Shown: positions 41,201-51,225 of the stretch, in pieces | How positions within the stretch are numbered: position 1 is the stretch's first letter | Layout: each line of letters begins with the position of its first letter | Origin: Ehrlichia muris AS145 | GTDB lineage: Bacteria > Pseudomonadota > Alphaproteobacteria > Rickettsiales > Anaplasmataceae | Assembly: GCF_000508225.1 (NCBI RefSeq) | Contig: NC_023063.1 | Coordinates: forward strand, 248,001 to 312,000 | Direction of reading: 5' to 3' | Length of the DNA stretch: 64,000 nt | Made by a program: the position numbers and the translations under genes | The notes under the pieces: generated by a model | The model's database searches: none | Seen by the model: the letters and a program-made list of their open reading frames with translations, nothing else | Told to the model about the DNA's origin: nothing

Positions 41201-41424
41201 AGTAATTCTGCCCGTGGTATATTGATATTTTGACTAATTGGTATAATATCATGGCATGGTGTAGCATTGCCTTGTATAGCTGGAGGTTGTTCATCATCAG
41301 ATAGTGTAGCAGTAACTTGTTGTTTTCGTTGTAAATATTTAAATAAACTAAACGCTAGCAATATCACAAAGATTAAGAGTAATGATACTAAGATAGAAAT
41401 TTTTAGTGTAGAACTATGTGCCAT
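38224..41424 (-). CDS. Three-unit fusion of the array paralogue domain
   Basis: 1066 residues. One N-terminal membrane anchor (residues ~8-30) is followed by three copies of a ~340-residue domain; LLKLICGISTNEN recurs near residues 74, 409 and 752. Each copy has a Cys-Cys-Arg-Ile-Phe-His-Asn-Arg stretch, IIHELVNHYN, PLKFLELVFKECPEIDISKA and HITSPS. DNA periods are 1005 and 1029 bp, both multiples of three. Copies two and three lack the anchor. The C-terminus ends HTTQQHC as in the neighbouring gene. No enzymatic motif recognised; it resembles a surface repeat protein. Confidence 0.75.
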   Translation of the reverse strand: MAHSSTLKISILVSLLLIFVILLAFSLFKYLQRKQQVTATLSDDEQPPAIQGNATPCHDIIPISQNINIPRAELLKLICGISTNENSNAPIIRGITPDRSFRNIPIIKINEMLFVGPESLLYNYNKLSQIVATSIPYNSYQSLPNNEKTIMDIAKKHIESIQATLNIQNKECCRIFHNRITIAAILEDIFNRHWSLTPNISIIHELVNHYNLAGEQHRDMPLKFLKLVFKECPEIDISKATTQHAFMMFKEVKTTGLNCSITTNVIIPYKGINEKLGCILEFTIRSQDPQDFSQVCYENISLILLIPNRMNLHITSPSSTNNSFIANADSARLTSHTPSVQHGNRCTQLKYSFPNLQQPLLMKIENIYHILDDIQPIYTTPDDVPPAIQTTSPSSADTPCDDITSRAELLKLICGISTNENPNAHIIRGITPDRSFRNIPIIKINEMQCVEPEPLLENYNKLSQIVETSIPVNSYQSLPNDEKIIIDIAKKHIESIQATLNIQNEECCRIFHNRITTAAILEDIFNRHWSLTPNISIIHELVNHYNPAGGRHCYMPLKFLELVFKECPEIDISKATNPPHEFMIFKEKTTGLNCCITTSVMISYKGKDEKLACILEFTIRSPDSQDFSHVYYENITLTVFIPNKMNLHITSPSSTNNSFIANADSAKLTSHPPSVQQGDLCTQLKYSFPNLQPPLLMKIENIYHILCDIQPIYTTPDDVPPAIQTTSPSSAATPCDDIISISKNINISQAELLKLICGISTNENSNAPIIRGITLDRSFRNIPLIRINERPFVGTGLLLENYNKLSQIVATSIPDNSYQSLPNDEKTIMDIAKKHIESIKATLNIQNEECCRIFHNRITIAAILEDIFNRHLSLTPNISIIHELVNHYNPAEEQHRDMPLKFLELVFKECPEIDISKARIHHAFMMFKEIKTTGLNCSIITSVIIPYKGINEKLTCKLEFTIRSPDSQDFSHVCYENISSILSIPNRMNLHITSPSMNHHTRSDHLISIIGCIPDVQADNNNYTKFKYSVPNLQPPLLISKQNFNAACGLASTSIENYQHTTQQHC

Positions 41425-42050
41425 GGTTATTGTACCTAAGATTTTAACATGATATTAATATTTTGCTATGAAAAGTAATCTTTATTAACAACAATGCATA
41501 CTATATAGGATTCTTATAAAAAATCAACAATATCTATTAATTATTTAGATAGAAATAGTTAAGGATTATTAAATTACAAATTAAGAAATATCGTCTTAAT
41601 TAATATTTTTCTATAGTATGCTTGAGATCTGCTTATGAATCTGAGTAGGAATTTTTTTATTATGATGATGTGAAATATTGGAATGGTTGGCTTGTGTGTA
41701 ATGTTTTGTTGAATTATTATATTGGAACTTATGTTTAAGAAAATCTATTCTAAATTAAGGTGTAATTGGTTATACTAATATCAGTGTTATACTGATTTTA
41801 CTATCTGCAATCTTAAATTGTAATAGTATCTATTTAAAAATTGTGACATATTAATTATTTGGTTATTATATAATATGTAAGATATTTTAACTTATCAAAA
41901 AAATACTACACTAGTAAGAGTAAAGAAGCAACAAAGTAACCTACTATAGCTAATATAGGTATATGTGCAATAATACAGTATCTTATGTCAACTAATGGAA
42001 GCAGCAATATGTTACTTTTGTAAACTTTGGGCAACAATATATTAAATTTG
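41425..42050. repeat. Spacer, second copy of the array's duplicated flank
   Basis: The 5'-flank part (41425-41620) is almost identical to 43221-43414, and 41621-42050 matches 37787-38223 and 43415-43849. So whole gene-plus-spacer units were duplicated. No gene is supported; the open frame over 41906-42109 exists only because of a one-base difference from the other copies. Confidence 0.8.
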
Positions 42051-43220
42051 TTAACAATGTTGTTGTGTTGTGTGTTGGTAATTTTCAATAGATGTGCTAG
42101 CAAGATCACATGCCGCGTAATTTTCTTTACTTATTAATAAAGGCGGCTGTAAGCTTGGGAATAATGAGTATTTAAGTTGTGTGCAACGATTACCCTGTTG
42201 CACACTAGTAGTATGACTAGTTAATCTAGCGGAATCAGCATTGGCTATAAAGGAATTATTAGTAGAAGAAGGAGATGTAATATGTAGATTCATTCTATCA
42301 GATATGAATAATATTAAACTTATATTTTCATAGCATACGTGTGAAAAATCTTGTGAATCTGGTGATCTTATGGTGAATTCTAATTTACATGCTAGTTTTT
42401 CACTTTCACCTTTATAAGGTATTATAACGTTTGTTGTAATAGAACAATTTAAGCCTGTAGTCTTTACTTCTTTAAACATCATGTATGTAAACTGGATACG
42501 TGCTTTACTGATATCGATTTCTGGGCATTCCTTAAAAACTAGTTCGAGAAATTTCAGAGGCATATCACGATGTTGTTCTTCTGCGGGATTATAATGGTTA
42601 ACTAGCTCATGTATTATATTTATATTAGGAATGGAATGCCAATACTTATTAAATATATGTTCAAGGATTGCAGCTATTGTTATTCTATTATGGAATATAC
42701 GACAACATTCTTCATTCTGGATATTAAGTGTTGCTTTTATGCTTTTAATGTGTTTTTTTGTTATATCCATGATTGTCTTTTCATCATTGGGAAGTGATTG
42801 ATATGAGTTGTACGGTATTGAAGTTGCTACTATTTGTGATAATTTATTATAATTGTAGAGTAATGATTCTGGCTCAACAAACAGCATCTCGTTAATTTTG
42901 ATGATTGGAATATTTCTAAAACTTCTGTCGGGTGTAATGCCTCTTATAATAGGAGCATTTGAGTTCTCGTTAGTAGAAATGCCACATATTAATTTGAGTA
43001 ATTCTTCCCATTGTATATTGATATTTGTATTAGTTGGTGTAATATCATGGCATGGTGTAGCATTGCCTTGTATAGCTGGAGGTTGTTCATTATCAGATAG
43101 TGTAGCAGAAACTTGTTGTTTTCGTTGTAAATATTTAAATAAATTAAACGCTAGCAATATCACAAAGATTAAGAGTAATGATACTAAGATAGAAATTTTT
43201 AGTGTAGAACTATGTGCCAT
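42051..43220 (-). CDS. Single-unit member of the array paralogue family
   Basis: 389 residues. The first ~50 residues (anchor and Gln/Lys linker) are almost identical to the three-unit protein, followed by a single domain with LLKLICGISTNEN, RIFHNRITIAAILEHIFN, IIHELVNHYN and ECPEIDISKA, ending HTTQQHC. High identity to the adjacent gene, in DNA and in both flanks, shows recent tandem duplication. Function unknown; probably inner-membrane anchored with the domain outside the cytoplasm. Confidence 0.75.
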   Translation of the reverse strand: MAHSSTLKISILVSLLLIFVILLAFNLFKYLQRKQQVSATLSDNEQPPAIQGNATPCHDITPTNTNINIQWEELLKLICGISTNENSNAPIIRGITPDRSFRNIPIIKINEMLFVEPESLLYNYNKLSQIVATSIPYNSYQSLPNDEKTIMDITKKHIKSIKATLNIQNEECCRIFHNRITIAAILEHIFNKYWHSIPNINIIHELVNHYNPAEEQHRDMPLKFLELVFKECPEIDISKARIQFTYMMFKEVKTTGLNCSITTNVIIPYKGESEKLACKLEFTIRSPDSQDFSHVCYENISLILFISDRMNLHITSPSSTNNSFIANADSARLTSHTTSVQQGNRCTQLKYSLFPSLQPPLLISKENYAACDLASTSIENYQHTTQQHC

Positions 43221-43849
43221 GGTTATTGTACCTAAGATTTTAACATGATATTAATATTTTGCTATGAAAAGTAATCTTTATTAACACAATGCATACTATA
43301 TAGGATTCTTATAAAAAATCAACAATATCTATTAATTATTTAGATAGAAATAGTTGAGGATTATTAAATTACAAATTAAGAAATATTGTCTTAATTAATA
43401 TTTTTCTATAGTATGCTTGAGATCTGCTTATGAGTTTGAGTAGGAATTTTTTTATTATGGTGATGTGAAATATTGGAATGGTTGGCTTGTGTGTAATGTT
43501 TTGTTGAATTATTATATTGGAACTTATGTTTAAGAAAATCTGTTCTAAAATTAAGGTGTAATTGGTTATACTAATATCAGTGTTATACTGATTTTACTAT
43601 CTGCAATCTTAAATTGTAATAGTATCTATTTAAAAATTGTGACATATTAATTATTTGGTTATTATATAATATGTAAGATATTTTAACTTATCAAAAAAAT
43701 ACTACACTAGTAAGAGTAAAGAAGCAACAAAATAACCCATTATAGCTAATATAGGTATATGTGCAATATACAGTATCTTATGTCAACTAATGGAAGCAGC
43801 AATATGTTACTTTCTGTACAACTTTAGACAACAATATTGATTAAGTTTA
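43221..43849. repeat. Spacer, third copy of the array's duplicated flank
   Basis: Closely matches 41425-42050 throughout, with scattered differences such as GAGTTTGAG for GAATCTGAG. No gene. Confidence 0.8.
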
Positions 43850-44919
43850 TTAACAATGTTGTTGTGTTGTGTGCAAGTAATGTTGAATGTATGTACCAGA
43901 AAAATCATATACTGACTTAAAATTTTGTTTGTTTATTAATGAAGGTATTTGCAGTGAGTGTGGTAAGGAATATGTAAGTGAGGGTTTATCATTATTATAA
44001 TACTTATAAATTAATGCAGCTGAATCAATACAAGATTTATCGGAATTAACAGGGGAAAGAGGTGTAATATACACTGTCCATTGTATTAGGTATGCATAAT
44101 CTTAAGTTATATTTTTATAGCATACGTCTGAAAAATCCTGTGAGTCTGGTAATGTTATGGTGAATTCTAATTTACATGATAATTTTTCATTTTTACCTTC
44201 ATATGGTATTATAAAGTTTGTAAGAATACAATAATTTAAGCTTGTAGTTGTTAAGTGTTATACATATATCTTGGATATCTGCTTGACTAATATCGATTTT
44301 TTTCTTAAAAATTCCTTTAACAAATCTTAGAGGCATAGAATAATAGCCTGCTGGATTACAATGGTTGGCTAATTCATGTATTATATTTGTCCTGGGGATT
44401 AAAGAACCATACTTGTGGAATACATGTTCAAAGATTGCAGCTGTTATTGCTCTACCACAAATAAATCATGACATTTTTTTATATACTCTACATTAAGTGT
44501 TGCGTTTTATGCTTTTAATGTGTTTTTTTGCTGGAGTTAGGATTATCTCTTCATTATGGGTAAGCGATTCATATGATGTTGTTATGTGTCATTCTGTACC
44601 ATTTTTGATAATCTATCATAGTCCTTGGAGAATGATTCTTGTATAATATCAGTATCATTAATTATGAAACTTTGAACCTTTCTAAGATCTCTGTTGGATA
44701 ACATATTATAGTATCAATATCTGGGTTCTCGTTAGAAATGCGACACATTAATTTGTGTAATTTTTTCTGTGATATGTGAATATTTGTATCAAGTGGTACA
44801 ACTGGTTGTTATTCTTGTAGTGAACATTTAAATAAAGCAAAGGCTAGCCATATAACAAAAATTAATAGTGACACTAAAATGGAAATTTCTATTATAAAAT
44901 TTATAGAATTATGCATCAT
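43850..44919 (-). pseudogene. Decayed member of the array paralogue family
   Basis: On the minus strand, ATG at 44919 (or 44916) opens an anchor-like segment with LVSLLIFVIWLAFALFK, then a stop appears within ~40 codons. Family landmarks continue in shifting frames: an ELANHCNPAGYYSMPLRF-like stretch around 44320-44370, and CYENI/FTIT-type residues near 44110-44170. A clean final frame (43850-44074) ends HTTQQHC. Several stops and frameshifts make a full product impossible. Confidence 0.8.
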
Positions 44920-46339
44920 GATTATAGTGCCTAAGATTTTAATGTAGTATTAAGATTTATTGTGAAAAACTTAATTAACAGTGTTAATATTATGTTTTTA
45001 TAAGAAAAAAATTATGATATTCATTATAAAAATTAACTATTAATATAAATATTTGTTAATATTAGCTAAAAAATTACTGTAACTCTATTAACTATGAACT
45101 AGGATATAGTATGTCGATTCACTTATATATAATAGTGTTTTTGCAGAAGCAAGAAATGGAGTAGCAAACTTCTCATTCTAATTGTTATATAGTAATTTAT
45201 ATTGTATTATATGATGGGTATCAGGCGATTATTTCAGTAAATAGCATAGCAAAATTACAATCTTTTGATATGTCATTAATAATGAGATCCTATCCTAATT
45301 TCTTGGGGGATAAAATATATATTTTTAGATATAAGTTGTTATTTTCTCGGTTAAAGACAAAATAATATTCTATTATTAGATACATTGTATATGGAAAGAT
45401 TTTAACTATCTTGTGGATATCGTTTAATTTTGTTACGTGTATTCAAGATGAGGTTATAAGAGTTTTTGATTGTGGTACTTGTTATAACATATGGATGTCA
45501 GTCTGTTATTTAATATATGATTGAGCATCTTATATTTTATTTTAATGCATTATATCAATTTTTATAAAAATTATTTATGCTTCATGTGTTATTTACACGT
45601 AAGTTGTGCGAGACACTTTAAATGTTTTGCTATTTTAGAGTAATGTAAATACTATGTAATAGAACGTAGTGGAAACTTGATTCCATCATATTTGTAGGTG
45701 TTAAGGTGATATGCCTAATAGTTGTTGATCGTATAAAGAGTGGTTTTTTATAGATCTGGTAATATTTTCTATAGGCTTCTTTATAACAAATGTCGTGTAT
45801 TAGATATTGAGTTTACTGAAATGATGGGATAGTACTTTCCTATTATAACATTTTTTTTATTATGCTCTATTAAAAAGAACATATTTTAATGGAACATGCT
45901 AATATATTTGGTATGTGTATACAAATATCATTCTATAGAACCTTATGGGTACTGAGATAAATGATAAGTGTTTGTCGTCAATACAGATAATATGATAGCA
46001 GCGATGATTAAGAATTTTATTATTGTATGATTTGTCTAAATGTTAATTGACAGATATAAAAGAAATTTTTTTGTATACTTAAAATGTAATCATCAAATGC
46101 TAAAGTTTTATTGGATTGTTTTTTTGATGTTTGACATATTTTGTAAGTACTTATTTGTCTGTAGTATGTATAATAAGGGTAGTGTGATATTATGGATATA
46201 TTTGTGGAAAAATATATGACACTCATAGTATGAATGCTATAAGCAATTACTTGTGCTATTTGTAATATTGTAGGCTTGTCAATTCTATAGGACAATAATT
46301 ATATTTATAAAGTAGTATACGTAAAGTTATGCTGGTGTC
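44920..46339. other. Long gene-poor spacer (1.4 kb)
   Basis: AT-rich. The only frame of note, 46020-46295 on the minus strand (91 codons, MSYRIDKPTILQ and onward), has no recognisable domain and a Tyr/Ile/Ser-rich composition like chance translation. I see no repeat of flanking genes here, though degraded paralogue remains are possible given the neighbourhood. Confidence 0.4.
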
Positions 46340-47335
46340 TTATAAGGTTTGTATATTATTTTCTATTCTATTTTTAAATAGTGAGCTGGCTTTTATGTCT
46401 GATAAGCAATATTCTAGAATAGAGATATCAGGGTTAATTTCGTCTTGATCGTGATAGTGTAGTATGGCACAGTCAGGATCTTTTCTTATAAAAGAAGAAC
46501 ATGTATTTCTTATATTACATTTTTCTTTTGTAATATAATGTTTCATACTATTAGGTAGGAATAAGATAAAGATTATGTTGCTATATAATATAGATTTATC
46601 ATTTTTTTCTTGGTTCTTTGCTGGTGACATATAAAAATAGAAGGCAGTATTAAAATAATGTACCTTATTAGGTTCTATGGTTGTAGACAATGACATACTA
46701 GTAATTATGGTAATAGCTATTAGGTTATAGTCGTATATTGTAAATTCTATCATGTGAGCCATAGCTTTAATAATATGAGTAAGAGTTTGACCTGTATTAA
46801 AAATATAATCTAATATTTTAGCTCCTACCTGTTCATATATCTCTTGATGAAAGTGATTAACTATTTCATGTATGATATCTGAATTGATTGTTGATTTGCT
46901 TGATGCTTGAAATATATAATCTAAAGTTGCAGCTAAAGCGATTCTAGAATGCTGTGATTTAAGATTATTATATGTTGTTTGTCTGCCTAGCGATTGTAAT
47001 ATATATTGGAAATGTTTATTAATATATTTGTTAGATATATTTTGTGATTGATAAAATGCTAGTATTTTAGGAAGTTGTTTAAATAGATTGTCATTTAAAT
47101 TAGGCATAGCTATAGCTAATTTATCGCTAAGAATCTTGGTTGATAATCTTGTTGTATTTAGTTGTTTATTGTTTGATGTATCAAATATTGTTTGTATAAA
47201 ATCTCTAGAGATATTGGGTAATTGTTTATCAAAAAATACTTCATGAGTTTCCTTGCGAATATTATGAAATAATAAGAAGGTAATTATTAGTATTGTTAAT
47301 GCAATAATACTAATTATAGTTAATACTTTATACAT
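46340..47335 (-). CDS. Distant anchored member of the array paralogue family
   Basis: 331 residues. The N-terminal anchor is VLTIISIIALTILIITFLLF. The core aligns with the array domain: RIALAATLDYIFQ against RITIAAILEHIFN, IIHEIVNHFHQE against IIHELVNHYNPA, ILDYIFNTG against FLELVFKEC, and IFILFLPNSMKHYIT against LILFISDRMNLHIT. The Cys residues of the other members are not conserved. It is much more diverged than the others, so it is an older copy. Function unknown. Confidence 0.65.
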   Translation of the reverse strand: MYKVLTIISIIALTILIITFLLFHNIRKETHEVFFDKQLPNISRDFIQTIFDTSNNKQLNTTRLSTKILSDKLAIAMPNLNDNLFKQLPKILAFYQSQNISNKYINKHFQYILQSLGRQTTYNNLKSQHSRIALAATLDYIFQASSKSTINSDIIHEIVNHFHQEIYEQVGAKILDYIFNTGQTLTHIIKAMAHMIEFTIYDYNLIAITIITSMSLSTTIEPNKVHYFNTAFYFYMSPAKNQEKNDKSILYSNIIFILFLPNSMKHYITKEKCNIRNTCSSFIRKDPDCAILHYHDQDEINPDISILEYCLSDIKASSLFKNRIENNIQTL

Positions 47336-47677
47336 GTTCTATGTTATGTGTGGCTTATATTTATTATAGCCTGATTATTTAATAAGTTAATCTTTTTTGT
47401 AAATTTTTATAACATAGAATTATCATAAGGTATATTTGCATGGTTAAGTAATGTTTTTATATAAGTAAAACTTGTCAATAAAATGTATATTATTAAGCAT
47501 GCATCATTGATGTTGAATATACTACAGTTTTGTGTTTACTATATTTATAGCTTATAGACCTCTTATAGTATTTAGACCTTACTATAAGGGGATATAGTCA
47601 ATGGTTCATTTGTATATGGAATTTTAAGCAAGATAATGAGTATGTAAATACAGATCTCATAAGTATCAAACTTTTTA
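47336..47677. repeat. Left flank of the 2.5-kb duplication
   Basis: This spacer aligns with 49848-50178. The ~95 bases next to the downstream gene end (GGAATTTTAAGCAAGATAATG and on) are identical; the rest is roughly 80 percent alike by eye. No gene. Confidence 0.75.
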
Positions 47678-48751
47678 TTACAAAGAGCGGGACTCAATCT
47701 TAGGGTTTTTTTGTGGCTGTACTTTTGGTTCGCATATTTTTGCAGAAACACTCAATGGCTGATTTTGTTGTTGTTGAGAATCTTTATTTGAATTGCCTGT
47801 GAGTTTGCGTTTATTCTCTGATGAGTGTGGGGGAGTAAATGTGCTGCGAGTTTGGTATTGACTTTGCTGTTTTTGCTTATCCTTTTCTTTTTGATTTGCT
47901 ATGTCAGGTATTGTTACTGGTATGCAGCTGTAATGTGGTAACTTACATTCTATTGTTAATGCATTACTTTTACGCATTATTTCATATGGTTTTATTTTCT
48001 GAAAAGGTATACCAGTAAACAATGATTGTATTCTGTGGAAGGCATTACTCAAGGGAACAAGCATATTTGCCATTCTGAGGCTAGCCATAGGAGGAAGTAT
48101 CCTTGATGCTAAGTCTTGTGGTATTTCAAGTGATATTTTGGGGTTACTGTATGTTACTTTAGCGTCATTATCTGAACTCATATCAAAGTGTATTGTTGCA
48201 CTGATGTTAGATATGGGGTTGCCAGTTTCAATGTCTCTAAGTATCAGTTGTTCTGTATGATGTATTGTTAAAATTGATTCTGATAAGGTTTCGATTTGAG
48301 TACCATACGTGTTCATAGTTGGAACAATCGTCCTATCAAGAGACATCCTGTCTTGCATATCTTGCGTAAGAATATTTAATATTCTTAGTGATGCCCCATA
48401 TAAAGATGCTTGATTTAATAGTGTTACACATTCGTCTACAAGAGGTGGACTGATGTTTTGATTTGAGATCTTCTTAAATGTTGAAAAGATCATTTTATGT
48501 AAAATTTTACGATAGTCACAGTCTTCTGGTGGTTTGTACTTTCTGTTATAACTACTGATTAGAGCATTAAAACCAGTAGGCTGTCCATTTACCACTAGTG
48601 GACTTCTTGGAAAGTCTAACCAAGCTATCCTGCCGCTTTTACAGTCAGGATACTGTATATTTCTAGTATTGTGCAAGTCAAATTGTCTTAAAGCTCTAAC
48701 AAATGATGGAATCCTAAGTCTCTGCCAGCTATTTCTGAGTTGAGTTAACAT
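47678..48751 (-). CDS. Unknown protein, paralogue A of a diverged tandem pair
   Basis: 357 residues, no signal peptide or membrane segment. The start MLTQLRNSWQ and end PQKNPKIESRSL are shared with the paralogue at 50179-51225. Other shared blocks are YRKILHKM, VDECVTLLNQ, PKISLEIPQDLA and QYQTRSTFTPP, but the rest differs widely. The tail is polar, Gln/Lys-rich and basic, a style found in some type IV secretion substrates; that is only a hint. A GGAGG-containing sequence (TTTGGAGGCC) lies just upstream of the start. No known family recognised. Confidence 0.7.
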   Translation of the reverse strand: MLTQLRNSWQRLRIPSFVRALRQFDLHNTRNIQYPDCKSGRIAWLDFPRSPLVVNGQPTGFNALISSYNRKYKPPEDCDYRKILHKMIFSTFKKISNQNISPPLVDECVTLLNQASLYGASLRILNILTQDMQDRMSLDRTIVPTMNTYGTQIETLSESILTIHHTEQLILRDIETGNPISNISATIHFDMSSDNDAKVTYSNPKISLEIPQDLASRILPPMASLRMANMLVPLSNAFHRIQSLFTGIPFQKIKPYEIMRKSNALTIECKLPHYSCIPVTIPDIANQKEKDKQKQQSQYQTRSTFTPPHSSENKRKLTGNSNKDSQQQQNQPLSVSAKICEPKVQPQKNPKIESRSL

Positions 48752-49041
48752 TTGGAGGCCTATGTAATGATGAAATGTATATAATAATATTATATAATTC
48801 TTTAATGATTAGTGAATTAGTATAACTTTTTAATTATATTACATCTATGAATATACATGCAATAATTATACATTGAAATATTTGTAATTATTCTTACCAA
48901 TGTATATTATATGTTTATATAATTTGTATGCTGTTGAAATTTAATACAATACTGCTGATTATAGTAGTGTATGTTAATAATTAGGAGATAACTTGCTATT
49001 CTGTTGTGAGAATGTAAAACATGTATTGAAAATGGTATTAT
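48752..49041. repeat. Spacer nearly identical to 51226-51517
   Basis: 290 bases with only a handful of differences from the spacer between the paralogue B start and uvrD, including a net 2-base indel near 48780. It carries the GGAGG ribosome site for paralogue A near its left edge. Confidence 0.85.
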
Positions 49042-49847
49042 TTAATAATAGCTTGAAATGTTTTTTATGACTTGTACATGTTCTGCAGGTAATTCCTTGA
49101 TAAATCTTGATATTTTCATTTGTTGGCGCCAGTTGTTGATGTCTCTTACTGCTACGCATGATATGAATAGTTGCTGACGTGCCCGTGTAATTCCAACATA
49201 AGCTAATCTTCTTTCTTCTTCCAATGCATCTCCTGTCCTATCTTGTAAAGATTTTTCATGTGGGAATACTCCTTCTTCCCATCCAGGTAAAAAAACTATG
49301 GGAAATTCTAATCCTTTTGCTGCATGCAGTGTCATGATATAGGTGTAGTTGTCATTGTAATTTGATGAATCTGTTTCTGTGACAAGACTGATGTGTTCTA
49401 AAAATTCGTTTACATCATTAAAACTTAATAGTGCAGAAAAAAGTTCTTTTATATTTTCTGCTCTTGCTAGGCCATTTTCACCTTCATTTTCTAACATATC
49501 TATGTATCCTGAATCATAGGCTATCATTTTAACAGTGTTTGATATTGAATCAGATGATAAAGATTCTTTCCAAGAGTTAATCTTATTTAGTAAATTAATT
49601 AAGGATCTAGATGCTTTATCAGGCAATAGATTATCCGAGATTAGGATTTTTGCTGCATTTAAAAAATAGGTATTATTTTGTTTGGCACATAGATATATTT
49701 TATTGAGTGTTGATGCTCCTATATGTCGTTTAGGTTTGTTAATTATTCTTTCAAAGGCGATATCATTATTAGGATTGACTGTGATTTTTAAGTAAGCAAT
49801 GATATTATGGATTTCTTTGATAATATTATAGTTAATATGTCATTCAT
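49042..49847 (-). pseudogene. uvrD 3' fragment fused behind a second start region of the 331-codon gene
   Basis: 49042 to about 49818 is, by eye, identical to the last ~260 codons of uvrD (51518 to about 52294). It includes the C-terminal helicase motifs TMHAAKGLEFPIVFLPG and ITRARQQLF but lacks Walker A. Upstream the homology ends abruptly, and ATG 49847 begins MNDILTII, matching MYKVLTII of the gene at 46340-47335; that frame ends after 20 codons. It is therefore the junction of a tandem duplication. A 194-codon internal frame from 49626 exists but would lack ATPase motifs. Confidence 0.9.
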
Positions 49848-50178
49848 GTTTTTGTAGCCTGTGTTCGTTATAGCATAATTATTAAACAATTTAATCTTTT
49901 TTTGTAAATTTCTATAATATAGAATTATAATAATGTACATTTGCATGGTTAAGTAATGTTTTTATACAAGTAAAACTTGTTAATAAATGTTATATTATTA
50001 AGCTTAAACATACATCATTGATGGTTAAATATACTATAATTTTTACTATTTTATAGCTTATATAGATTTCTTATAGTATTTTAACCTTAGTATAAGAGCA
50101 TATAGTGCATTTGTATATGGAATTTTAAGCAAGATAATGAGTATGTAAATACAGATCTCATAAGTATCAAACTTTTTA
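49848..50178. repeat. Spacer copy corresponding to 47336-47677
   Basis: Right-hand copy of the duplicated flank, starting at the duplicated promoter region of the 331-codon gene. Diverged over most of its length but identical for ~95 bases before the paralogue B stop codon. No gene. Confidence 0.75.
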
Positions 50179-51225
50179 TTACAAAGAGCGGGATTCAGTC
50201 TTAGGGTTTTTTTGTGGCTGTACTTTTGGTTTGCGTATTTCTTTGACATGTTGTTGAGGATCTTTATTTGAATTGCCTGTGGGTTTGCGTGTATTCTCTG
50301 ATAAGTGTTGTGGGGGAGTAAATGTGCTGCGAGTTTGGTATTGACTTTGCTGATAGTTTTTTTGTGGATTCTCTGTTTTAGATGTCATTGCTACTGGTGA
50401 ACATTTATAATCTGGTAAACTACATCCTATTGTCAATGTATCAGGGCCATGTATTATGTTATACGGTGCTACTTTCTGAAAAAGAGTACCAGTGCAAAAT
50501 GACGATATTTTGCGGATGGCATTCTTAATAGGAACAAACATATTTGCCATTCTGAGGGGACATATACGAAGTATATTTAATGCTAAGTCTTGTGGTATTT
50601 CAAGTGATATTTTGGAGTTACTGTATGTTACTGTACCGTCATCATTTGAACTTATATTAAAGGATAGTAGTGTATTTACCCTAGATATGGAGCTGCCGTC
50701 GTTCGAATTTCTCAAGAACAATGATTCTCTGTGCGTTATTGCTAAATTTGATTCTGATATGATTTTAATTTCAGCCTCAGACGTCTCTATACTTGGAACA
50801 ATATCATGATTAGCATGCATTCTGTCCTTTATATCTTCCCCAAGACACGTTGGTATTTCTATGAATGCTCCGAATAGACAGTTTTGGTTTAGTATCGTTA
50901 CACATTCGTCTACAAGATCTTCACTGATTTTTATATTTGAGTGCTCATAAAATTTTGCACCAAGTATTTTATATAAAATTTTACGATACTCATTGTCTCT
51001 CGGTGTTCCATTATTTGTTGTATGGGCATCAATTACCTGAAAAAACTTAGCATAATTCCCGTTTACTTTTACCGTATTTCTTCGAAGGTCTTTCCAAGTT
51101 TGTTCACCACTTATGGATTTATCATACTTTATATCTCTAAAATGACTTACGTTAGAGCTCCCTAGAAGCTTCACAAATGATGGAATACTAAGTTTCTGCC
51201 AGCTATTTCTGAGTTGAGTTAACAT
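50179..51225 (-). CDS. Unknown protein, paralogue B of a diverged tandem pair
   Basis: 348 residues. It shares both ends and internal blocks with paralogue A (YRKILYKI, VDECVTILNQ, SKISLEIPQDLA, QYQTRSTFTPP, PQKNPKTESRSL), but long stretches differ, perhaps half of the residues. It lacks the Gln-run insertion of A. No membrane segment, signal or catalytic motif. It is the copy next to the complete uvrD, so probably the original position. Confidence 0.7.
   Translation of the reverse strand: MLTQLRNSWQKLSIPSFVKLLGSSNVSHFRDIKYDKSISGEQTWKDLRRNTVKVNGNYAKFFQVIDAHTTNNGTPRDNEYRKILYKILGAKFYEHSNIKISEDLVDECVTILNQNCLFGAFIEIPTCLGEDIKDRMHANHDIVPSIETSEAEIKIISESNLAITHRESLFLRNSNDGSSISRVNTLLSFNISSNDDGTVTYSNSKISLEIPQDLALNILRICPLRMANMFVPIKNAIRKISSFCTGTLFQKVAPYNIIHGPDTLTIGCSLPDYKCSPVAMTSKTENPQKNYQQSQYQTRSTFTPPQHLSENTRKPTGNSNKDPQQHVKEIRKPKVQPQKNPKTESRSL

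Noticed and set aside
41906-42109. 67-codon minus-strand frame ending in a hydrophobic tail
   Set aside because: The two sister copies of this flank lack the frame because of a one-base difference, so coding is unlikely.
46020-46295. 91-codon minus-strand frame in the 1.4-kb spacer
   Set aside because: Composition is that of random AT-rich translation, with no domain and no duplicate; kept only as a note in the spacer entry.
48974-49159. Duplicate 61-codon frames at 48974-49159 and 51450-51635
   Set aside because: Alternate-frame shadows of the uvrD 3' end that appear twice only because that segment is duplicated.
49042-49626. Separate small helicase gene
   Set aside because: It is the exact tail of uvrD without ATPase motifs, at a duplication junction; treated as a pseudogene fragment.
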